Shown: positions 1 through 6,491 of the stretch, piece after piece
How the letters are laid out: each line of letters begins with the position of its first letter
How positions within the stretch are numbered: position 1 is the first letter of the stretch
The notes under the pieces: generated by a model
Seen by the model: the letters and a program-made list of their open reading frames with translations, nothing else
Told to the model about the DNA's origin: nothing
Database searches by the model: none
DNA from: JBOHNS01 sp050730835
Lineage (GTDB): Bacteria > Patescibacteriota > Saccharimonadia > Saccharimonadales > UBA4665
Direction of reading: 5' to 3'
NCBI GenBank assembly: GCA_050730835.1
Contig: JBOHNS010000004.1
Coordinates: 1 to 24,900, forward strand
Length of the DNA stretch: 24,900 nucleotides
Translations under genes and position numbers: made by a program

Positions 1-75
1 AGCGATAATTGGCACGATGACTGGCAATTATATGCCGAACCCGATTCGTTCCATCATTTAAAAAACAAAGAATGA
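1..75 (+). CDS. C-terminal end of an unknown protein (partial)
   Basis: Frame 1 is open from the window edge to a TGA at 73-75 and encodes 24 residues beginning SDNWHDDW and ending HHLKNKE. The tryptophan, aspartate and histidine content looks like a real protein end rather than noise, but the fragment is too short to name. It converges on the kinase gene on the other strand, and one arm of a 40-bp inverted repeat lies just past its stop. Coding status is an inference from the open frame and composition only. Confidence 0.45.
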   Translation, partial: SDNWHDDWQLYAEPDSFHHLKNKE

Positions 76-94
76 ACCGGCGTGAAGCTATATG

Positions 95-134
95 AGCGGA
101 AGTTTTCGCCCAAAATGTGCAAAATGCGAAAGTC
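95..134 (+). repeat. Left arm of 40-bp inverted repeat around the kinase gene
   Basis: The reverse complement of 95-134 matches 868-907 at 37 of 40 positions. The three differences are all T/C. The arms lie outside both ends of the kinase gene, so the unit spans 95-907. It contains no transposase. It could be a cassette boundary, a dispersed repeat present twice in opposite orientation, or a pair of structured RNA ends. Confidence 0.85.
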
Positions 135-144
135 ATATTGAATT

Positions 145-810
145 TTAACGAATGATTATGTTGCGGCGGCTCAGATCGACGCGGCCGGCGGCGGCGTTAG
201 TCGGGATTAAATTAACCAGTCCGGGCTTGACCAGGCGGCCTTCGTTATCTTCGACCATCAAAAGCCCGGCTTCGCGCAATTTTTTGATGACGGTGCGTTC
301 CTGGGTTTTGTAGGAATGTTTGCCGCTGATGACGATGTAATCTTCTTCGCGCGCTGGATTTTGCATGTGGCTGGCGAGACTGTCGAAAGTTGTCCGGTCC
401 AGGCTCATGGAATATTTGTCATCGGCGCGTCGGCGGTCGCGGCTGGCCACGCGAGTAAAGGCGCTTTCGGTATCGATTTGCACCCAAACTAATAACGGAA
501 TGGCGTGCATGCGCCGCGCCAGGTCGCGCAGCACGCGGCGTTGGGCAAAGCGCATGGCGTTGACATCGTAAACTACCGAAATGCCGGAGTTCAAAAATTG
601 CTCGCTCATATAATCCATCAAATGCGTAATCACTTGGTTTTCGGATTTGTCGTAGCGCGGCTTATCAAATAATTCAGCCCGAATCCGGTCGCCCTGGACG
701 TGCGCTGCGCTTAAATTATCGCACAGCTGGCGGGCAAAATGCGATTTGCCAGCGCCCGGAAATCCGTAAACGAAAATTAGTAGCGGTTTAGTCGGTGCAC
801 TTTTAACCAT
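145..810 (-). CDS. P-loop kinase-like NTPase (AAA_33/zeta-toxin-like fold)
   Basis: The 221-aa protein has a clear Walker A motif, GFPGAGKS, at residues 16-23 after a hydrophobic beta strand (LLIFVYG). A DRIRAE segment follows near residue 41, where substrate-binding acidic residues lie in polynucleotide-kinase/zeta-type enzymes, then VVYDVNA (Walker B-like strand) and an arginine-rich RVASRDRRR lid around residue 120. The family phosphorylates small molecules, nucleic acid ends or UDP-sugars, and the substrate cannot be read from sequence. The C-terminal tail (about residues 165-221) is basic and may form a separate small domain. No antitoxin-like partner is adjacent. The start at 810 is supported by a promoter very close upstream. 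The gene is enclosed by a 40-bp inverted repeat, which suggests that it may move or be maintained as a unit. Confidence 0.8.
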   Translation of the reverse strand: MVKSAPTKPLLIFVYGFPGAGKSHFARQLCDNLSAAHVQGDRIRAELFDKPRYDKSENQVITHLMDYMSEQFLNSGISVVYDVNAMRFAQRRVLRDLARRMHAIPLLVWVQIDTESAFTRVASRDRRRADDKYSMSLDRTTFDSLASHMQNPAREEDYIVISGKHSYKTQERTVIKKLREAGLLMVEDNEGRLVKPGLVNLIPTNAAAGRVDLSRRNIIIR

Positions 811-823
811 AACTTTGGATAAT

Positions 824-852
824 AGTATAGCAGCTTTTCATGCCCCCGCCAA
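824..852 (-). promoter_or_regulatory. Candidate sigma70-type promoter of the kinase gene
   Basis: Read on the minus strand there is TTGGCG (852-847), a 17-nt spacer and TATACT (829-824). The -10 box ends 13 nt before the ATG at 810, so the predicted leader is only about 7 nt and no Shine-Dalgarno sequence is seen. Confidence 0.45.
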
Positions 853-867
853 GCCATTTATAAGTAG

Positions 868-907
868 GACTTTCGCATTTTGCACACTTCGGGCGAAAAC
901 CTCCGCT
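868..907 (-). repeat. Right arm of 40-bp inverted repeat around the kinase gene
   Basis: This is the partner of 95-134, at 37/40 identity after reverse complementing. A shorter degenerate copy in the left-arm orientation is visible at 1038-1050 (AAATGCGGAAGTC), which hints that this is a dispersed repeat in the genome. Confidence 0.85.
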
Positions 908-1138
908 ACTCATTCCGCCGTACCTCAAAGTACGACTACATTCCGTTGCTCGGTTTGAACGCGAACTGATAAATTATATCAGTTCGCTACCTGGCCAAGC
1001 CGCAAGGGCTTGGCTGGCGTCATCCCAAATTGCACTAAAATGCGGAAGTCTTTAGTTTGCTAAAAGGATGACAACTGGCGCTTATTAGATTATATTTGTA
1101 CTTAAATATTAAAGCACTTTTACAATTTAAAATTCTAA
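908..1138. other. Non-coding spacer rich in inverted repeats
   Basis: No credible gene lies between the repeat arm and tRNA-Trp. The stretch has a perfect 11-bp hairpin at 961-987 (GCGAACTGATA, 5-nt loop), a second stem at 995-1013 (CCAAGCC/GGCTTGG, extendable with wobble pairs) and a paired GTCATCC (1019-1025)/GGATGAC (1066-1072). None is followed by a clear T-run, so these are not convincing terminators. Together with the 40-bp repeat they look like mobile or recombinogenic sequence. Confidence 0.5.
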
Positions 1139-1213
1139 AGGGGCATAGTACAACGGTTAGTATAAAGGTCTCCAAAACCTTAGATCGTGGTTCGATTCCA
1201 CGTGCCCCTGCCA
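1139..1213 (+). tRNA. tRNA-Trp (anticodon CCA)
   Basis: The acceptor stem AGGGGCA/TGCCCCT pairs fully, and the discriminator G1210 is followed by an encoded CCA at 1211-1213. The anticodon stem AAGGT/ACCTT encloses loop CTCCAAA with CCA at 1172-1174. The T arm has GGTTCGATTCC. It decodes UGG. The 3' 19 nt are duplicated downstream at 1364-1382. Confidence 0.95.
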
Positions 1214-1363
1214 ATCTAAAATGGCCATAGTTTGATGGTCTTTTTACATTTTTAGAGACGAGAAATTGAACCACGAGAGAGCGAGCTTTGCGAGCGGGTG
1301 GTTCGATATTCGAGGACGCTCGGCAGAATTTTACTTCGAGCACGCCGCAAGAATATACAAAGT

Positions 1364-1382
1364 ATTCCACGTACCCCTGCCA
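1364..1382 (+). repeat. Detached copy of the tRNA-Trp 3' end (att-like)
   Basis: Bases 1364-1382 match 1195-1213, the T-arm/acceptor 3' end including CCA, at 18 of 19 positions and in the same orientation 169 bp away. A second fragment, GTGGTTCGAT at 1298-1307, matches 1187-1196. Site-specific integrases that use tRNA 3' ends leave such direct repeats at both ends of an element. Here the interval is short and has no integrase, so it would be a remnant. Confidence 0.75.
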
Positions 1383-1480
1383 GATTATTGCAAGCCTGAA
1401 CTATTTGGTGTCATGGTTTATACTGGGTATTGTCTTAGAAGTTGCATTGCATAAAAGGCACCGAATATAAGCATCAATTT

Positions 1481-2152
1481 ATGAAATTTTTTAATCAACC
1501 GGTTGAATCTGGGCAAGAGGCTTTATTAGAGGCTTTAAAGGGAGCGCTGAAAAATAATAAGCGGGTTTTGTGGTTGGTGCCGGGCGGCAGCAATATTCCG
1601 GTTAGCGTGGCTGTGATGAATCAATTGGAGCCGAGCAGTACGGAAAAGTTAGCGATTATGTTGAGCGATGAGCGGTTTGGAGAAGTTGGCCATAAAGATT
1701 CTAATTTGCGGCAATTATTTGATGCCGGGTTTGATGGCAAAAAAGCGACAATTGTGCCGGTTTTGCACGAGGGTTTGGATTTAAAGCAAACGGCGAATTT
1801 GTATTCCAATGCGGCGCACACTGCTTTGGCTTCTGCTACTATGGTAATTGGGCAGTTTGGCATGGGCGCGGATGGACACCTGGCTGGAATTAAGCCGGGT
1901 TCGCCGGCGGCTGGCGAGCAAGAGGCGCTAGCAGTTGGCTATGAATGGGACGATTTTACGCGGCTGACCTTGACGACTCCAGCAATTTGTCAAGTCAAAA
2001 CGGCTTTTGTTTTGGCGTACGGGGCGGCCAAAAAAGACGCGCTGGAAAAGCTGAAGACGCAAAAACTTGCCATCAACCAGCAGCCGGCGCAAATTTTGAA
2101 GCATATTAAAGACGTAAGCATTTATAACGATCAAATAGGAGGCAAACAATGA
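1481..2152 (+). CDS. pgl: 6-phosphogluconolactonase
   Basis: The enzyme hydrolyses 6-phosphoglucono-1,5-lactone to 6-phosphogluconate, the second step of the oxidative pentose-phosphate pathway, in the cytosol. The 223-aa protein (from the ATG at 1481; an upstream TTG at 1442 would add 13 unlikely residues) shows PGGSNIP at about residues 34-40, SDERFGEVGHKDSN near residue 67 and GMGADGHLAGI, the sugar-isomerase-like phosphate-binding and catalytic signatures of the DevB/Pgl family. Its neighbours gnd and zwf complete the pathway. The gene ends GGA GGC AAA CAA TGA, so its last codons supply a perfect Shine-Dalgarno sequence for the overlapping downstream small ORF. No strong SD precedes its own start. 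Confidence 0.9.
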   Translation: MKFFNQPVESGQEALLEALKGALKNNKRVLWLVPGGSNIPVSVAVMNQLEPSSTEKLAIMLSDERFGEVGHKDSNLRQLFDAGFDGKKATIVPVLHEGLDLKQTANLYSNAAHTALASATMVIGQFGMGADGHLAGIKPGSPAAGEQEALAVGYEWDDFTRLTLTTPAICQVKTAFVLAYGAAKKDALEKLKTQKLAINQQPAQILKHIKDVSIYNDQIGGKQ

Positions 2153-2226
2153 AGGCAGTTAGAAATTCAGCGCATAAACAATCAGTTACTATAAAAGTAA
2201 CAACTAGCAATAAAGGAGATTTCTAA
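2149..2226 (+). CDS. 25-aa small ORF translationally coupled to pgl
   Basis: An ATG at 2149 overlaps the pgl stop (ATGA) and sits 6 nt after AGGAGG (2137-2142), the best Shine-Dalgarno sequence in this operon. The ORF encodes a 25-residue basic peptide starting MKAVRNSAHK and ending in TSNKGDF, and stops 4 nt before gnd. Its last codons contain AAAGGAGA, the gnd ribosome-binding site, so ribosomes could be handed from pgl to gnd through it. It may be a coupling leader, a functional small protein, or the old 5' end of gnd, which begins similarly (MKAA). Translation is well supported by the SD; function is unknown. Confidence 0.6.
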   Translation: MKAVRNSAHKQSVTIKVTTSNKGDF

Positions 2227-2230
2227 CGGG

Positions 2231-3139
2231 ATGAAAGCAGCGATAGTCGGACTGGGCAAAATGGGCATGCAAATTAGCGAGCGCTGGGTGCGGGCCGGCA
2301 ACGAAGTTATTGCCTACGATAGGCGGCCGGAAGTTGTCCAATCGGCGGTTCAACACGGCGCCAAATCGGCTAGTTCCAGGCAAAATGTGGTTGAGCAATT
2401 CGGCGACGATAAAGCAGTAATTTGGCTGATGATTCCGGCTGGCGCGGTGGCAGCGGAGCTTAATGAATGGCTGAAAGTTTTGCGGCCAGGCGACATCGTG
2501 CTTGACGGCGGTAATTCCGATTTTCGAGATACGGTTAAGCATGCCAAATTGGCGGGCTCCAAAAAAGTCGACTTGGTCGATGTTGGCACCAGCGGCGGCG
2601 TGCTGGGCGTGGAAAACGGTTTTTCGATGATGGCCGGCGGCGAGCAAAAAGCCTTTGCAACGGTCGAGCCATTACTGCAAGCGCTGGCCAAACCTTATGG
2701 TGGCTATCATTATTTTGGCAAATCGGGCGCCGGGCATTTTGTCAAAATGGTGCATAATGGCATTGAGTATGGCATTATGGAAAGTTTGGCCGAAGGCTAC
2801 AGCGTGCTTAAAAAAGGGCCATATAAAGATTTGGATTTGGCGGCGGCGGCGCAAGTTTGGCAGCAAAGCAGCATTATTCAATCCAATCTTAACGAGCTAA
2901 TCGGTGAAGAATTAAAGGTCAACCCTAATTTAACGGGCATCAAAGGCTACGTCGCCGAAAACGGCGAGGCGCGCTGGACTCTGCAAGTCGCCAAGGAATT
3001 GGGCCTGGAACTGCCATCAATCCAAGCGGCGCTGGATATCCGCGTCGGCTCGCAGCACGGCCAAACCAGCTTCGCCACCAAATTGCTAGCCGCCATGCGC
3101 AACCGCTTCGGCGGCCATAATTTAAATAAAAACGGCTAA
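2231..3139 (+). CDS. gnd: 6-phosphogluconate dehydrogenase, decarboxylating (short form)
   Basis: The enzyme oxidatively decarboxylates 6-phosphogluconate to ribulose-5-phosphate with NAD(P)H formation. The 302-aa protein matches the short bacterial GndA/YqeC-type form rather than the ~470-aa classical enzyme. It begins with the Rossmann loop GLGKMG (residues 7-12). It has LDGGNS near residue 93 and VDVGTSGGVLGVENG near residue 115, the substrate-binding signature. It also has GAGHFVKMVHNGIEY, carrying the catalytic lysine and the conserved His-Asn. The C-terminal end is an all-helical half domain. AAAGGAGA at 2212-2219 is the likely SD, 11 nt from the ATG. It lies within the pgl-gnd-DUF5808-zwf operon. 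Confidence 0.92.
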   Translation: MKAAIVGLGKMGMQISERWVRAGNEVIAYDRRPEVVQSAVQHGAKSASSRQNVVEQFGDDKAVIWLMIPAGAVAAELNEWLKVLRPGDIVLDGGNSDFRDTVKHAKLAGSKKVDLVDVGTSGGVLGVENGFSMMAGGEQKAFATVEPLLQALAKPYGGYHYFGKSGAGHFVKMVHNGIEYGIMESLAEGYSVLKKGPYKDLDLAAAAQVWQQSSIIQSNLNELIGEELKVNPNLTGIKGYVAENGEARWTLQVAKELGLELPSIQAALDIRVGSQHGQTSFATKLLAAMRNRFGGHNLNKNG

Positions 3140-3155
3140 TTTTAAGGAGAAAGCT

Positions 3156-3356
3156 ATGACTACAGGCAATAAACAAGGCAAGTTTCTGGGGATTCCCTAC
3201 GATTGGCGGCGCCCGACTTTAGCGCGCTTTAAGTCGCGGCTGTGGAACAGACAAGCTGCTTTTATTACGCCAAGAGCTGTCGGCTGGGGCTATGATCTTA
3301 ACTTTTACGCCGTGTTTCATCCGCTAAAATGGCGCAATAATCGGAGCGGCCAGTAA
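3156..3356 (+). CDS. DUF5808-like small protein
   Basis: The 66-aa protein contains GKFLGIPYDWRRPT, then an SRLWN segment and GWGYDLNF, the tryptophan/glycine pattern I associate with DUF5808-type short proteins of unknown function. There is no signal peptide or membrane segment. An excellent SD (AAGGAG, 3144-3149) precedes the ATG by 6 nt. It sits between gnd (16 nt) and zwf (4 nt) and so is almost certainly co-translated with the pentose-phosphate enzymes. A structural or regulatory role with one of them is only an inference. Family assignment is from memory of the motif. Confidence 0.75.
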   Translation: MTTGNKQGKFLGIPYDWRRPTLARFKSRLWNRQAAFITPRAVGWGYDLNFYAVFHPLKWRNNRSGQ

Positions 3357-3360
3357 CATT

Positions 3361-4812
3361 ATGCCAAAACTGCAAACCAAAAAAGCCAAGCTCGAGCCGG
3401 CGATTATTGTAATTTTTGGCCTAACCGGCGATTTGGCCCGTCGCAAATTGTTGCCGGCGCTATATTATTTGGTTAAGAATGACTTGCTTGATAAAGACAC
3501 CAGAATTGTCGGCATTTCGCGGGGCGAAGTTTCGGTAAAAGAAGTCGTCAAAGGCTTGTCCAAAAGCTTGCGAGCCCAGGGCGATTCTTGCCAAAATAGC
3601 GTGCGCCGGAAGTTAGAAAAAATGATTTCCATGCGTCAAATGAACTTAGAAGACGCGGCGCATTACAAAGATTTGGGCACGGCTCTGGATAAAATTGAAG
3701 ACCAACATAATGTGCACATGAACCGCCTTTTTTATCTGTCGATTCCGCCGCAAATGTTTGAGCCGGTGATTAACAAAATGGGTATGCATGGCTTAAACGG
3801 CAGTTGCCAGCACGGCGCGGCCGTGACGCGGCTACTGGTCGAAAAACCGTTTGGTTATGACCAAAATTCTGCTAAAGAATTGATCGAGCAAATGAGCCAG
3901 CATTTCGGCGAAGACCAGATTTTCCGGATTGACCATTACATGGCCAAAGAAACGGTGCAAAATATTTTGACATTCCGACTCAATAATCCAGTCTTTAACA
4001 GCATTTGGAATGCTAAAAATATCAGCCACATTCAGCTGACGGCTAACGAAAAAATCGACATCGAGGGCCGCGCCGTGTTTTACGAACAAACCGGCGCGCT
4101 GCGCGATATCATCCAAAGCCATTTGTTGCAACTGCTGGCGATTTTGACGATGGAGCCGCCCGAGCATCGCACGGCCGAGGCTATGCACGCCGCCAAATTG
4201 CAATTATTAGATTCCATCCATCCCGTGTCCCCCGATAAAATCTGGCAAAATAGCGCACGCGGCCAATATAAAAATTATAAAAAAGAAGTTAATAATCCCA
4301 AATCGCGGATTGAAACTTACGCCGCGCTGCGGCTGGAAATCGATAACGATCGTTGGCGTGGCGTGCCGGTTTTGCTGCGCAGCGGCAAAGCTTTGGCCGA
4401 AAAAGTCACCGAATTATGCCTGGTATTCAAACCGTTGCAGGGCGAAAACGATTCTAACGTGCTGACTTTTAAAATCCAGCCGGAAGAGGGCATTACGCTG
4501 CATTTGCAGGCCAAAAAGCCGGGCTTCGAGTACGAAACCGAATCCGTCAAAATGCGCTTTTCCTACGAGCAAACTTTCCGCGATCACGGCCATCCGGACG
4601 CCTACGAGCGGGTTTTGGTCGACGCCGTGCGCGGCGACCACATGCTGTTCGCGACTAGCGAAACCGTTATGTCGGCCTGGCGCATTGTCGAGCCGGTGAT
4701 TCAAGCCTGGTCTGCCACCGACGAACGCTTGGAAAGCTACCAGCCTAAGACTTGGGGTCCGGCCAGCGCCGCCAAACTGGCCGAAAATTCTGGCCTGCCC
4801 TGGATTCGCTAA
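3361..4812 (+). CDS. zwf: Glucose-6-phosphate 1-dehydrogenase
   Basis: The enzyme oxidises glucose-6-phosphate to 6-phosphogluconolactone with reduction of NAD(P)+. The 483-aa length is usual. The dinucleotide loop is GLTGDLARRKL (residues 20-30), LLVEKPFGYD is present, and the substrate/catalytic segment RIDHYMAKE lies around residues 189-197 (family consensus RIDHYLGKE). The C-terminal half carries VPVLLRSGKAL and FATSETVMSAWRIVEPV, as in the family. The ATG is 4 nt after the DUF5808 stop with no strong SD, so translation probably depends on coupling. It is the last gene of the operon, followed by a long repeat-filled spacer. Confidence 0.95.
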   Translation: MPKLQTKKAKLEPAIIVIFGLTGDLARRKLLPALYYLVKNDLLDKDTRIVGISRGEVSVKEVVKGLSKSLRAQGDSCQNSVRRKLEKMISMRQMNLEDAAHYKDLGTALDKIEDQHNVHMNRLFYLSIPPQMFEPVINKMGMHGLNGSCQHGAAVTRLLVEKPFGYDQNSAKELIEQMSQHFGEDQIFRIDHYMAKETVQNILTFRLNNPVFNSIWNAKNISHIQLTANEKIDIEGRAVFYEQTGALRDIIQSHLLQLLAILTMEPPEHRTAEAMHAAKLQLLDSIHPVSPDKIWQNSARGQYKNYKKEVNNPKSRIETYAALRLEIDNDRWRGVPVLLRSGKALAEKVTELCLVFKPLQGENDSNVLTFKIQPEEGITLHLQAKKPGFEYETESVKMRFSYEQTFRDHGHPDAYERVLVDAVRGDHMLFATSETVMSAWRIVEPVIQAWSATDERLESYQPKTWGPASAAKLAENSGLPWIR

Positions 4813-4848
4813 ATTTATGCCAAAGAAGCAGCGATTTATCAACCTGCA

Positions 4849-5040
4849 ATATTGAACTTTGACCATAGACCATAGACCATTGCTAGACTATTGACCTTTG
4901 ATCATTCCTGTATCATTGATCGTTGTTTAAAAGATCTATGATCTAGGATCAAATAAAGGTCTAGGTTCAAAGTTCAATGGTCTAAAGCTAAATCCAGTTT
5001 TGCCATATTCCAACTTCCATATTCCAACTACTAGTTACTA
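4849..5040. repeat. Heptad-repeat spacer between zwf and the glucan synthase gene
   Basis: The roughly 300-bp non-coding gap 4813-5120 is mostly 7-nt-period sequence. Arm 1 (about 4851-4922) uses ATTGAAC, TTTGACC and ATAGACC words. Arm 2 (about 4933-4985) uses the complementary GATCTAG, GTTCAAA and GGTCTAA words, so the arms can fold on each other. A third block (5002-5040) alternates CCATATT and CCAACTT. TTGCCATATTCCAACTTC at 5000-5017 recurs exactly at 7760-7777. No gene was found here. Confidence 0.75.
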
Positions 5041-5048
5041 ATTTATCT

Positions 5049-5086
5049 ATAAAAAGCTTGTGCTTTTTATTAAAAGGCGCTATTCT
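5049..5086 (+). promoter_or_regulatory. Hairpin and candidate promoter of the glycogen block
   Basis: A perfect 9-bp hairpin ATAAAAAGC-TTGT-GCTTTTTAT occupies 5049-5070. Overlapping it, TTGTGC (5058-5063), a 17-nt spacer and TATTCT (5081-5086) form a weak promoter 34 nt before the ATG at 5121. The hairpin could instead terminate the zwf transcript. Confidence 0.4.
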
Positions 5087-5120
5087 AGGGGTAGTTAAAA
5101 ATTAAAACAAGAAAAGACCG

Positions 5121-6344
5121 ATGAAAATACTAATGCTCGGCTGGGAGTTGCCTCCCTATAATAGCGGCGGACTTGGTGTAGCTTGCCAGCAAATGTGCCA
5201 AGCATTATCTAAAAAAGATGTGGCTATAGAATTTGTGCTGCCCTATGCAGCGGCCGCGCCATCGGATTTTATGACCATTACGCCGGCGTGTCCTAGTGGT
5301 GTCGACGAAATTATGGCCACCCTGACCGGCGCTTACGATAGTCATAAATATGTCTTTTCTGATGGCCACGAGGAATGGCTGGATGGCTTCTCTCAGCAAC
5401 AATTGTACGAATTGGCTGTCGAGCGCCTGGCCAAAAGCCGCGAATTTGACATCATTCACGCCCACGATTGGCTGACTTTCCGCGCCGGACTGCGCGCCAA
5501 GCAAGTTAGCGGTCAGCCGCTGATTGTCCACGTCCATTCCATCGAAGCTGATCGCTGCGGCCAAATTGGCGGCGGCAATCCGCTGGTGCGTGAAATCGAA
5601 TCTCTAGGATTATTGATGGCCGATCAAATCGTGGCCGTCAGCCAGCACACCAAAGACGCCATCGTCCGCGAGTACGCCATTCCGGAGACTAAAATAAAAG
5701 TTGTCCATAACGGCATTGACCGCGCCGCCATGGCGCCGCTGGATGCCAGCAACAGCTATCAATATTTAACGGCTATGAAAAATCAAGGCTATCAAATTGT
5801 CACTAATGTCGGGCGCTTGACGATTCAAAAAGGCCTGCCTAATTTACTGCGCGCCGCGCGCGAAGTTATCGAGTGCCGTCCGAAAACCATATTTTTGATT
5901 GTCGGCGCCGGCGAGCAATATTATGAATTAATTGACCAGGCGGCCAATCTCGGTATCGCGCGAAACGTGATTTTCACCGGTTTTCAGCGTGGCAAAAACT
6001 GGCGCGATAGTTTTGCCATCGCCGATTTGTTCGTCATGCCATCGGTTTCCGAGCCGTTCGGTCTGACGCCGCTGGAAGCTCTGCACTACGGCACACCGTC
6101 CTTAATCAGCCATCAATCCGGCGTCAGCGAAGCGCTGCAAAATTGTCTGAAAGTCGATTTCTGGGACATCGATGAAATGGCTAACCAAATTGTCGGCGTG
6201 CTGCAAAGCTACGGTTTGCGCCGCGAATTAACCCGTAACGCCGAACGCGAATTAGACCGCTTTGGCTGGGACGAATCGGTTGATAAATTGCTGGCAGTTT
6301 ATCAGCAGCACAAGGCTGGCAGATTGGCAGAGCTAGCAGCATGA
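5121..6344 (+). CDS. Glycosyltransferase family 4/5, glycogen-synthase-like
   Basis: The protein is a two-domain GT-B glycosyltransferase of 407 aa, likely a retaining alpha-glucan (glycogen) synthase using an NDP-glucose donor. The N-terminal domain has ELPPYNSGGLGVACQQM (the glycine-rich acceptor loop) and HAHDW. The linker has HNGID. The C-terminal donor domain has NVGRLTIQKG and the E-x7-E motif in EPFGLTPLEAL. It is shorter than classical GlgA (about 480 aa) and resembles the compact GT4 enzymes found beside GH57 and GH15 genes in several archaea and bacteria. The neighbouring degradation enzymes support glycogen metabolism, although transfer to another glycan cannot be excluded. No signal peptide is present. 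Confidence 0.85.
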   Translation: MKILMLGWELPPYNSGGLGVACQQMCQALSKKDVAIEFVLPYAAAAPSDFMTITPACPSGVDEIMATLTGAYDSHKYVFSDGHEEWLDGFSQQQLYELAVERLAKSREFDIIHAHDWLTFRAGLRAKQVSGQPLIVHVHSIEADRCGQIGGGNPLVREIESLGLLMADQIVAVSQHTKDAIVREYAIPETKIKVVHNGIDRAAMAPLDASNSYQYLTAMKNQGYQIVTNVGRLTIQKGLPNLLRAAREVIECRPKTIFLIVGAGEQYYELIDQAANLGIARNVIFTGFQRGKNWRDSFAIADLFVMPSVSEPFGLTPLEALHYGTPSLISHQSGVSEALQNCLKVDFWDIDEMANQIVGVLQSYGLRRELTRNAERELDRFGWDESVDKLLAVYQQHKAGRLAELAA

Positions 6345-6357
6345 AACAAGAGCTCAA

Positions 6358-6476
6358 TTTGACATTTCTCATTTCACAACTCACATTTATTTGTCATTTG
6401 TCATTTTTCAAAAAAATAAATACTACAAAAGCTAAAAGCTTTTGTAAAAATATAGTCAATGGTCAATGGTCAATGC
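6358..6476 (+). repeat. Heptad-repeat spacer upstream of GH57
   Basis: Between the synthase and the GH57 gene, arm 1 (about 6358-6415) has 7-nt-period words such as TTTGACA, TTTCTCA and GTCATTT. A perfect hairpin CAAAAGCT-AAA-AGCTTTTG lies at 6426-6444. Arm 2 (6454-6476) repeats GGTCAAT. The sequence TAAAAATAT after the hairpin and the TGGTCAA words recur in the rpsM-rpsK spacer on the other strand. Confidence 0.8.
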
Positions 6477-6489
6477 CACCGAGGGTCGC
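6475..6489 (+). promoter_or_regulatory. Imperfect Shine-Dalgarno hairpin of GH57
   Basis: GCCACC-GAG-GGTCGC forms a 6-position stem with one mismatch and a 3-nt loop. GAGG (6481-6484) is the only SD candidate, 7 nt before GTG 6492. This fixes the GTG as the start and excludes the upstream in-frame ATG at 6459, which lies in the repeat. Confidence 0.5.
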
Positions 6490-6491
6490 CT

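Noticed and set aside
1035..1370. Minus-strand 111-codon ORF
   Set aside because: It is antisense to tRNA-Trp (the GARGIEPRSKVLETF-type product is a known tRNA artefact) and spans repeats.
1388..1424. Promoter for pgl (TTGCAA and TATACT)
   Set aside because: The boxes are 25 nt apart, too far for a sigma70-type promoter.
1266..1470. Plus-strand ORFs of about 60 codons before pgl
   Set aside because: They cover the tRNA-derived repeat, have no SD and no protein-like pattern.
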